Source: Sphingomonas sp. LHG3406-1
Lineage (GTDB): Bacteria > Pseudomonadota > Alphaproteobacteria > Sphingomonadales > Sphingomonadaceae
NCBI RefSeq assembly: GCF_029637485.1
Contig: NZ_CP069128.1
Coordinates: forward strand, 744,001-808,000
Reading direction: 5' to 3'
DNA length: 64,000 bases
Shown: in pieces, positions 32,709-39,928 of the stretch
Position numbering within the stretch: the first letter of the stretch is position 1
Layout of the letters: each line of letters opens with the position of its first letter
The notes under the pieces: model-generated
What the model was told of the DNA's origin: nothing
The model's input: the letters and a program-made list of their open reading frames with translations, nothing else
The model's database searches: none
Translations under genes and position numbers: made by a program

Positions 32709-34698
32709 CCGCGTCGAGAACGGCCGCGTGCAGCTGGTCGGCGGTGAAAGGTTTGGGCAGGATCGGAGTTGCAGGGCATGTACGCGACAGCACGTCGCTG
32801 TCGGCGAACCCCGTGACGAGCAGGAAGGGCATCTCCGGCCGAACATGCCGCGCTTCGATGATCAGCTCGGCGCCGCTCATCAGCGGCATCGCATAATCGC
32901 TGATCACCAGGTCGAATGGTTCGGCGCCGACCGCGGCAAGGGCGCTCGTGCCATTGGCGACCGCATCGACCGCATGGCCGGCGTCGGCCAGCGTCTGCGC
33001 CATGACGGCGCGCACGTCCGGCTCGTCGTCCACCACCAGCAAGCGTAGCGGCCTGCTCGTCTCCATCGCCGCCGGGCGAGCGGTAGGCACGGTCTTCACA
33101 AGGTCAGTCTCGTGGCAGGCAGGCAGCCGAAGGGTGACCACCGTTCCTGCCCCCGGCTCACTGTCGATCTCGACCGTTCCGCCCGACTGCTCCGCGAGTC
33201 CGAACACCTGGGCCAGGCCCAGCCCCGTGCCGCGACCGGTGCCCTTGGTGGTGAAGAATGGTTCGAACGCACGCCGCTTTGTCTCGGCATCCATGCCGAT
33301 TCCCTCGTCTCCGAAAGCGAAATGGACCTTCTCTCCTTTGCGCTCGATCCGCAGCCACAAACGGCCGCCATCGGGCGAGGCGTCGCGGGCATTGATCGCC
33401 AGGTTGAGCAAAGCCAGCTCGAGCTGCGTCGGATCGCTCCGCACGCAGCGGACGTCGCCCACCTTCTCGATCGCGAAATGGTGCTTGGGCCCGATCGTCC
33501 GCGCGACCATCTCCGCCAGCTGCTCCAGCATCGCATCCACGTCGACCGGGCCGATCGCCAGCCGCTGCCTGCGCGAGAAGGCGAGCAGCTGCTGCGTCAG
33601 CCGCGCCGCCCGCTGCGCCGATGCGAGTGCACCGGCGGCCAGCTTCCGGCCCCGCGCGTCCAAGCCTTCGCGTCGCTGCAACTGGTCGAGCACTCCGATC
33701 ACCGGGGTCAGCAGATTGTTGAAGTCGTGCGCTAGTCCGCCGGTAAGCTGCCCCAGCGCCTCCAGCTTCTGCGCCTGCTGCATGCGTTCCGAGAACAACC
33801 GGGCCTCGCGGATCTGGCGGAGGGCGAAAGCCACCAGCAGCCCCGCCAGGAACAGGGACAGGAGCGCCGCCGTGCCGAGCGACACGAGGTAGCGCCGCGA
33901 CGGTCGATCAAGATATTGTGAACCGAGCGCAAGATGAGCGCTCCAGCCGGTCAGCTTCGATCGGGTAAAGGCCGTGTAGTTTTCGAATCCCTCGAGCGTC
34001 CGTCCGGCATAGATGCCGTTCGGGTTGCCCTCCGTGATCGCCTGACGGACATAGGTCGACGACAAGGACGAGAAACGCCCTTCATGATCGAGGGTACGGG
34101 CGATGAAGCGTCCCTGAGGTCCGACCAGCGCCGACACTTCGAAGGCATCGCGGGGCGGCATCATGTTCACGAAAATAGCCGATTGGGAATAGAGCGTGAG
34201 AACAAGCGGCCGCCCTTCAGCCGTCGCTGAGCCGCGCTCGAGAACCAGGCAGTGACAAGTGGGCGAAACCGCATAGCCAACGAAGCGCGCCCGCTCGGCC
34301 GTTGATGCAACGGCGATACGCTCGATCCGTCCGGGATCCGAGCCGTCGGCGACCAGCAGTTCGCCGGTCCGCCGGTCGCGCACCTCGATTCGCTCGACAT
34401 CGGGATTCAGCCCCACGATCTCCGCAGCACGGGCGCGAAAGGCTTGCCATTCACTCTGCTTGAGCACGCCGGACGAAGCCAGCGCATCGAGCACGGTCGA
34501 CAGGCGGCGGATTTCGCCATCCGCCTTGAGGATGACCGTCTCACTACGAGCCAGTGCCCGCCCTTCGATGGCCTTGCGCTGCTCGCGCGCCGTGTAGCCG
34601 AACTCGAAAATGAGGAACAGGAGCAAGGGCACGAGACTGGCCACGGCGACCAGCCCTGCCGATCGCCGAAAGAGTGTCGGCTGCGCTCCCCCCTGCAT
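32689..34698 (-). CDS. Hybrid sensor histidine kinase with C-terminal receiver
   Basis: A 669-residue protein. The start is set at ATG 34698 (MQGGAQPTLFRRSAGLVAVAS); longer frames run antisense through the prenyl synthase. One membrane helix (AVASLVPLLLFLIFEFGYT) and a periplasmic sensor region (~250 residues, dCache-like: DVERIEVRDRRTGELLVADG) precede a second helix (LGTAALLSLFLAGLLVAFAL). The kinase core has LTGGLAHDFNNLLTPVIGV (phospho-His), NLAINARDASPDGG and GTGLGLAQVFGLAEQSGG; the receiver has VVDDEPDVRAV, ISDYAMPLMSG and LPKPF. It shares the HDFNNLLTP kinase type with the protein at 46648. Confidence 0.9.
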   Translation of the reverse strand: MQGGAQPTLFRRSAGLVAVASLVPLLLFLIFEFGYTAREQRKAIEGRALARSETVILKADGEIRRLSTVLDALASSGVLKQSEWQAFRARAAEIVGLNPDVERIEVRDRRTGELLVADGSDPGRIERIAVASTAERARFVGYAVSPTCHCLVLERGSATAEGRPLVLTLYSQSAIFVNMMPPRDAFEVSALVGPQGRFIARTLDHEGRFSSLSSTYVRQAITEGNPNGIYAGRTLEGFENYTAFTRSKLTGWSAHLALGSQYLDRPSRRYLVSLGTAALLSLFLAGLLVAFALRQIREARLFSERMQQAQKLEALGQLTGGLAHDFNNLLTPVIGVLDQLQRREGLDARGRKLAAGALASAQRAARLTQQLLAFSRRQRLAIGPVDVDAMLEQLAEMVARTIGPKHHFAIEKVGDVRCVRSDPTQLELALLNLAINARDASPDGGRLWLRIERKGEKVHFAFGDEGIGMDAETKRRAFEPFFTTKGTGRGTGLGLAQVFGLAEQSGGTVEIDSEPGAGTVVTLRLPACHETDLVKTVPTARPAAMETSRPLRLLVVDDEPDVRAVMAQTLADAGHAVDAVANGTSALAAVGAEPFDLVISDYAMPLMSGAELIIEARHVRPEMPFLLVTGFADSDVLSRTCPATPILPKPFTADQLHAAVLDAVSQTGG

Positions 34699-34795
34699 CA
34701 GGCAAGAACTGAGCGCACCCAAGGAAGTTCCGCCACCGGAACAAAGGTCGCCCTCGGCTTGCTCCGGACCGTGCAAACGCCTACCCAGCCCCGTC

Positions 34796-35803
34796 GTGAC
34801 CGCCACCCTCCATACGCTTACTCCCGAGCCCAGCCTCGACCCGCTCGTCGCCCTCACCGCCGCCGACATGAACGCGGTGAACCAGGTGATCCTCTCGCGC
34901 ATGCAGAGCGAGGTTCCGCTCATCCCTGAGCTTGCCGGCCACCTCATCGCCGGCGGCGGCAAGCGGATGCGCCCGATGCTGACCTGCGCGAGCGCCGCGC
35001 TCTGCCAATATACCGGCAGCCGGCATCACAAGCTCGCCGCCGCGGTCGAGTTCATCCACACCGCCACCCTCCTCCACGACGACGTGGTCGACGGCTCCGG
35101 CACCCGCCGCGGCAAGCGCACCGCCAACCTCATCTGGGGCAATCCCGCCAGCGTGCTGGTCGGCGACTTTCTTTTCTCGCGCGCCTTCGAGCTGATGGTC
35201 GAGGACGGCAGCCTCAAGGTCCTGAAGATCCTCAGCAGTGCCTCCGCGGTCATCGCCGAGGGCGAGGTCGCGCAGCTGACGGCGCAGCGCCAGATCACGA
35301 CCAGCGAGGACACCTACCTCCAGATCATCGAAGCCAAGACCGCCGCCCTGTTCGCCGCCGCCTGCGAGGTGGCGCCGGTGGTCGCGGAAGCGGGCGAGGA
35401 GGCGGAGGAAGCCCTTCGTTCCTTCGGCCGCAACCTCGGCATCGCCTTCCAGCTGGTCGACGACGCCATCGACTATACGTCCGAAGCCAAGACCAGCGGC
35501 AAGGACCTCGGCGACGACTTCCGCGAGGGGAAGATGACCCTTCCGATCATCCTCGCCTATGCCCGCGGTTCGGAGGACGAACGCCGCTTCTGGAAGGAAG
35601 CCGTCGGCGGCGAGCGGACCAGCGATGCGGACCTCGCTCACGCCATCACCCTCTTCCACCAGACCGGCGCGATCGCCGACACCCTGGAGCGCGCCCGCAC
35701 CTACGCCCGCCGCGCCCTCGACAATCTCGCCACCTTCCCCGCCGGCAAGGCCAGGACCGCCCTCACCCGCGCCGTCGAATTCGCGGTGGCGCGAGCCTAT
35801 TGA
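34796..35803 (+). CDS. Long-chain polyprenyl diphosphate synthase (octaprenyl/decaprenyl type)
   Basis: A 335-residue trans-prenyltransferase supplying the ubiquinone side chain. I chose GTG 34796 (MTATLHTLTPEPSLDPLVAL); the longer frame overlaps the divergent kinase. Motifs: GGGKRMRPML, first Asp-rich LLHDDVVDGSGTRRGKRTAN (DDxxD), GDFLFSRAFELM and second QLVDDAIDYTSEAKTSGKDLGDDFREGKMTLP (DDxxD, GKDxxDDxxEGKxTLP). The pattern of an Ala/Phe upstream of the first DDxxD is consistent with long-chain products. The exact chain length (C40 or C50) cannot be read. Confidence 0.92.
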   Translation: MTATLHTLTPEPSLDPLVALTAADMNAVNQVILSRMQSEVPLIPELAGHLIAGGGKRMRPMLTCASAALCQYTGSRHHKLAAAVEFIHTATLLHDDVVDGSGTRRGKRTANLIWGNPASVLVGDFLFSRAFELMVEDGSLKVLKILSSASAVIAEGEVAQLTAQRQITTSEDTYLQIIEAKTAALFAAACEVAPVVAEAGEEAEEALRSFGRNLGIAFQLVDDAIDYTSEAKTSGKDLGDDFREGKMTLPIILAYARGSEDERRFWKEAVGGERTSDADLAHAITLFHQTGAIADTLERARTYARRALDNLATFPAGKARTALTRAVEFAVARAY

Positions 35804-35967
35804 GGCCAGGACGAAGCGGCCCAGCCGTGAAGGCCGTCTTCGACTTCGACTGATCTCCACCGCTCCACTGGCCATCACGCTCCCCGACCAAGGTAGCGGA
35901 AAGCCACGGAACCATCGCGCCCTTCGCGTGCTCCACCCGGGTCCCCCCAGCCCGGAAGTGAGCACAG

Positions 35968-37083
35968 ATGGTCCAGTCGATCGGTTACGCCGCCAAGCAT
36001 AGTTTCAGCCGCCTGAAGCCGATGCGCTTCGAACGCGAGGCGCCCAAGGACAACGAGCTCCAGCTCGAGGTGCTCTATTGCGGCGTCTGCCACTCCGATA
36101 TCCACCAGGTGAAGAACGAGTGGAGCAACACCGTCTATCCCTGCATGCCCGGCCACGAAGTCGTCGGCCGGGTGACCAGGGCGGCGAAGGGCGGCAAGTT
36201 CAAGGTCGGCGATGTCGTCGGCGTCGGCTGCATGATCGACAGCTGCCAGTCGTGCGAGCCCTGCCGCGAGGGCGACGAGAATTATTGCGAGGGGCCCAAC
36301 AGCTGGCTCGCCACCTACAACGGCCCGATGATCCCGGCCAAGCAGGCGCCCACCGGCGAGAACATGTACGGCCGCGACAATACCTTCGGCGGCTATTCGA
36401 ACACGATGGTCGTGCGCGAGGATTTCGCCATCCGCATCCCCGACGCGCTGAAGCCCGAAGAGGCCGCGCCCATCCTGTGCGCCGGCGTGACCACCTTCTC
36501 GCCGATGCGCCACTGGGGCGTGAAGAAGGGCGACAAGGTCGGCGTGGTCGGCCTCGGCGGCCTCGGTCACATGGCGGTGAAGCTCGCCAGGGCGCTCGGC
36601 GCCGAAGTCACCGTCTTCACGACCAGCGCCGACAAGAAGGCGGAAGCCGAAGCCCTCGGCGCGACCCATGTCACCATGGAAAAAGAGATCACGAAGAACG
36701 CCGAGGAGCTGAGCGCCACCCCCGGCAGCTTCGACTTCATCATCTCGACCGTGCCCGAGAAGCACGACATCAACGGCTTCGTCGCGCTGCTCAAGCGCGA
36801 CAAGACCCTCGTCATCGTCGGCGCCCTCGAACCGATGGCGCCGCTCGACAACCAGGCGGTCGCCTTCCATCGCCGGTCCGTGTCCGGCTCGCTGATCGGG
36901 TCGATCAAGGAAACGCAGGAGGTGATCGACTTCTGCGCCGAGCACGGCATCGCGCCCGACATCGAAATCATCCCCATCCAGGACATCAATGGCGCGATGA
37001 AGAAGGTCGAGAAGGGCGACGTGCGGTTCCGCTACGTCATCGACATGGCCTCGCTCACCGACGAGGAAGAGGACGAGGAATAG
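35968..37083 (+). CDS. Zinc-dependent NAD(P) alcohol dehydrogenase (cinnamyl-alcohol/YahK-like)
   Basis: A 371-residue MDR enzyme. Zinc motifs: CGVCHSDIHQVKNEWS (catalytic Cys-x2-CHSD), PGHEVVGRV (GHE), GCMIDSCQSCEPCREGDENYCEG (structural Cys4). The nucleotide loop GVVGLGGLGHMAVKLARALG is the GxGGxGHxAxQ/K variant of the cinnamyl alcohol dehydrogenase clade, which usually prefers NADPH. The end is acidic (TDEEEDEE). It reduces aldehydes. Monocistronic between gaps. Confidence 0.93.
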   Translation: MVQSIGYAAKHSFSRLKPMRFEREAPKDNELQLEVLYCGVCHSDIHQVKNEWSNTVYPCMPGHEVVGRVTRAAKGGKFKVGDVVGVGCMIDSCQSCEPCREGDENYCEGPNSWLATYNGPMIPAKQAPTGENMYGRDNTFGGYSNTMVVREDFAIRIPDALKPEEAAPILCAGVTTFSPMRHWGVKKGDKVGVVGLGGLGHMAVKLARALGAEVTVFTTSADKKAEAEALGATHVTMEKEITKNAEELSATPGSFDFIISTVPEKHDINGFVALLKRDKTLVIVGALEPMAPLDNQAVAFHRRSVSGSLIGSIKETQEVIDFCAEHGIAPDIEIIPIQDINGAMKKVEKGDVRFRYVIDMASLTDEEEDEE

Positions 37084-37117
37084 GGCTCGGCCGGAGTGCC
37101 GGCGGAAGAGCGGCCGC

Positions 37118-38746
37118 TCAGCGCAGCAGCTGCCCTCCCGTCGGCGCCTGGTAGAAGACCCCCGCCCCCGGCCCCAGCGGCAGGTCCAGCGTCACCCACG
37201 CCACCGTCATCCCGATGCCCAGCACCATGAACGTGAGCGCATAGGGCAGCATCAGCGCCAGCAGCGATCCCACGCCATAATCCTTGTCCCACCGCCGTGC
37301 GAACGCCAGCACCAGCGGGAAATAGCTCATCAACGGGGTCATGATGTTGGTGTAGCTGTCGCCCATCCGATAGGCCGCCGTGGTCATCTCCGGGCTGATG
37401 CCGAGCAGCATGAACATCGGCACCACCACCGGCGCAAGCGCGCTCCACTTGGCGCTCGCCGACCCGATGAACAGGTCGAGGAAGCTCGACAGCAAAAGCA
37501 CGCTCACCAGCAGCAGCGCCGACGGAAGCGCGAAGCCCTGCAGCGCCTCGGCCCCGTTGATCGCCAGGATCGGCCCCAGCCGCGACCAGTTGAACATCGC
37601 CACGAAGTGCGCCGCGAAGAAGACGAACACGAGGTAGGGAGCGATCGTCTTGATGCCGTCCTGCATCATGGTCACGACGTCCGTGGAATTCCGGACCGTG
37701 CCCGTCGCGCTCCCGAACGCGATGCCGGTGAACAGGAACAGCAGGAAGAAGAAGGCGATGAGCGCCGCATAGAAGGGCTGCAGCCGCGCCGGCCCGGTTG
37801 CCTCCTCGTTGATCAGAGGATGATAGCCCGGAAGCAGCATCAGCGCCGCGAACAGCCCGGTCACCACCAACGCGGCGAGGCCCGCCCGCCGAAGTCCCTT
37901 GCGCTCCTCTCCCGTCAGCTCCGACCGTTCCAGCTCGGCCCTGGTCTCCGTGTCCACTTCGCCATCCCAGGCCCCGAGCCGCGGCTCGATTACCTTGTCG
38001 GTGATGTACCAGACGGCAGGGGTGAAGATTGCCACGATCCCGAGGATGAACCACCAGTTGCCCAGCGGATTCATGGCCCAGCCGGGATCGACGATCCGGG
38101 CGGCCTCCTGCGTGAAGCCGAACAGCAGCACATCGATCTGCCCCGGCGCGACATTGCCGGCATAGCCGCCCGACACCGCGCCGAACGCCGCGGCGAGCCC
38201 GACCAGCGGATGCCGACCGACTGCTGCATAGGTGATGGCGGCAAGCGGGATGAACACGATATAGGCCGCGTCCGACGCATGGTGCGACACCATGCCGATC
38301 AGCGCCACGACGGGCGTCATCAGCGCCCGCGGCGCCTTGGCCAGCGACACGCGGATCAGCGCCGCCAGCATGCCCGACCGCTCGGCCACGGCCGCGCCCA
38401 GCATGATCACCAGGATCAGCCCCAATGGCGCGAAGCCTGTCACCGTGCGCGGCATCTCGCTCAGCAGCTTGCCGACATTCTCCGCCGACAGCAGGCTGGT
38501 CGCCTCGAAGGTCAGCACGCCATTGGCGAGCGTGCCATATTCCGGCGCCTTCTCGCCCGCGAACTGCAGGGTCGCCGACCAGCCCGCCCAGTCGCCGATC
38601 GCGCTCAGCACGACCAGGACGGCGATCAGGTAGACGAAGATCATCGCCGGCTCAGGCAGCAGATTGCCGGCGCGCTCGACGAAGGCGAGGAAGCCCTTCT
38701 GCCGTTCCTGCGGCGGCGCCACCGCCGCCTCGCTACCTGCCGCCAT
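37118..38746 (-). CDS. AbgT-family transporter
   Basis: A 542-residue protein with about 12 helices. ATG 38746 has GGAGGG 10 nt upstream. Family hallmarks: GFLAFVERAGNLLPEPAMIFVYL, SHHASDAAYIVFIPLAA, GGYAGN (a hairpin region), and late SASAKWSALAPVVVPMFMLLGISPE and YRMGDSYTNIMTPLMSYFPL. The family includes p-aminobenzoyl-glutamate importers and MtrF/YdaH sulfonamide exporters; which applies here is not known. Separate transcript, convergent with the alcohol dehydrogenase. Confidence 0.92.
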   Translation of the reverse strand: MAAGSEAAVAPPQERQKGFLAFVERAGNLLPEPAMIFVYLIAVLVVLSAIGDWAGWSATLQFAGEKAPEYGTLANGVLTFEATSLLSAENVGKLLSEMPRTVTGFAPLGLILVIMLGAAVAERSGMLAALIRVSLAKAPRALMTPVVALIGMVSHHASDAAYIVFIPLAAITYAAVGRHPLVGLAAAFGAVSGGYAGNVAPGQIDVLLFGFTQEAARIVDPGWAMNPLGNWWFILGIVAIFTPAVWYITDKVIEPRLGAWDGEVDTETRAELERSELTGEERKGLRRAGLAALVVTGLFAALMLLPGYHPLINEEATGPARLQPFYAALIAFFFLLFLFTGIAFGSATGTVRNSTDVVTMMQDGIKTIAPYLVFVFFAAHFVAMFNWSRLGPILAINGAEALQGFALPSALLLVSVLLLSSFLDLFIGSASAKWSALAPVVVPMFMLLGISPEMTTAAYRMGDSYTNIMTPLMSYFPLVLAFARRWDKDYGVGSLLALMLPYALTFMVLGIGMTVAWVTLDLPLGPGAGVFYQAPTGGQLLR

Positions 38747-38849
38747 GATCCGCGATCCCTCCGCAAAAGCCCTCAGGGCGATCGGACCGGATGAGTAATG
38801 CTTTGCTCCAGAGGTGACAACATCACGTCAAGGCCACTCACCGAACCAC

Positions 38850-38990
38850 CGTCACCACGGGTCTCACCCGGGTCCCGCCGGCCCTCACCTGTGTCCGCTT
38901 CCGACCCATTGCGGCGTTCCCGTCACCCCGGGCTTGACCCGGGGTCTGCCTGCCTTTCCCTGTGTCCGCTTTCGACCCATTGCGGACCTC
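38850..38990. repeat. Composite repeat region: palindromic copy 4 plus a doubled 27-bp CCTGTGTCCGCTT unit
   Basis: Two GTCACC(A/C)CGGGxxTxACCCGGG modules (about 38850 and 38921) alternate with two near-identical 27-bp units, CCTGTGTCCGCTTxCGACCCATTGCGG, at 38888-38914 and 38959-38985. The gap from 38747 to 39095 has no gene; this repeat fills most of it. Confidence 0.7.
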
Positions 38991-39095
38991 AAGGAGAGCG
39001 GCGATAAATCAGGCGTGTGGGCGTGGCGTGAGAGACTGAAACGATACCTGCATGCCAGGCTAAGCCGACGTGTCGCGGCAGCTTCAAGGCGAGCA

Positions 39096-39554
39096 GTGAG
39101 GGTCGTCCTGGTCAGCGACATGTACAAGCGAGGGGCGGTAGAGAGCCTCCCAAGGGATGTGCAGGGCTTCGTCTATGGACTCATGCAGCAGGCCCGGCTG
39201 TCCAACGACGACTTTCCCAAGGAAGCCGTGCTGAGTGCTGCGGCGGACTTCTATTTGGCCGAGACTGCCAATGGAGGACATGATGGTTTCCTCGGCAACC
39301 TATCTAGTTTTCCGGTAACTCTCGAGCTCATTCGAGATGGGCTCACGCTTACCGGACTCGATGAGGTTGCAGGAGTTTTCGCTGCCCTCCTCGATTACCA
39401 GGAAATGGACCCGCCTGGTTTCGAGGCGGCCGACTGGAGCGACCCAGGCTTCGGATCGCTCGACAGCAGGCTGCATGCTCTCAGGCCGGCAGCCTATCGG
39501 ACGCTTGCCAATTGGCTTGAGGCTCAGCCGTTCATCTCCATCGTACCGGCTTAA
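39096..39554 (+). CDS. DUF4375/DMP19-like protein
   Basis: A 152-residue protein starting at GTG 39096 (preceded by AAGGCGAG), MRVVLVSDMYKRGAVE; ATG 39120 is the alternative. The FVYGLMQQARLSNDDFPKEAVLSAA...ETANGGHDGFLGN segment, with the conserved NGGhxqFfxN element, fits the DMP19/DUF4375 family (named after a bacteriophage-type DNA mimic in Neisseria; most members are uncharacterised). Single gene bounded by repeat-rich gaps; base composition is a little more AT than its neighbours, suggesting later acquisition. Confidence 0.7.
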   Translation: MRVVLVSDMYKRGAVESLPRDVQGFVYGLMQQARLSNDDFPKEAVLSAAADFYLAETANGGHDGFLGNLSSFPVTLELIRDGLTLTGLDEVAGVFAALLDYQEMDPPGFEAADWSDPGFGSLDSRLHALRPAAYRTLANWLEAQPFISIVPA

Positions 39555-39660
39555 CGCTACACCTGGAGCGCAGTGCTGAAGGCCTACCTTTCCGGCAGAC
39601 TAGCAGTAGAACCATAATCGGCACCGTCGGCTGCTGATGCAATCGATGACGCTTGCCGCT

Positions 39661-39692
39661 TAATGTCCGCTTTCCAACCAAAGCGGACATTA
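39661..39692. repeat. 13-bp perfect inverted repeat (TGTCCGCTTT type)
   Basis: TAATGTCCGCTTT at 39661-39673 is complementary to 39680-39692 around CCAACC. The arm shares TGTCCGCTT with the doubled unit at 38888 and 38959, so these are probably related dispersed elements. It could also act as a weak terminator for the DUF4375 gene. Confidence 0.75.
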
Positions 39693-39834
39693 CCAGCAAC
39701 CTAGAAAAGTAGGATTTCACATGATCGACTAACCTGAACGGTTCACTTGAATCGCGCTCTTTGACAGCCCTGGATCACGCAAATCAGGCGATCAGCCCGA
39801 AAGTCACACGTTTCGCGCGACACCCCCGCCACCG

Positions 39835-39858
39835 GTGACCTTTGTGACCTTTGTGACC
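39835..39858. repeat. Three tandem GTGACCTTT units
   Basis: GTGACC-TTT-GTGACC-TTT-GTGACC, 70 bp upstream of the hrpB start; half-sites spaced 9 bp could bind a regulator, but none is indicated. Confidence 0.6.
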
Positions 39859-39928
39859 CTCGCCCCTTCTACGCCATGGTCACACCACCCGGATTGCACC
39901 GGCCGCTGCAAGTCCGCATGGACAGCGA

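Larger units (their letters stand above)
39555..39928. other. Repeat-containing gap before hrpB
   Basis: No gene seen. It holds a perfect hairpin (39661-39692) and three tandem 9-bp GTGACCTTT units (39835-39858). The region is clearly more AT-rich than hrpB. Confidence 0.6.
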
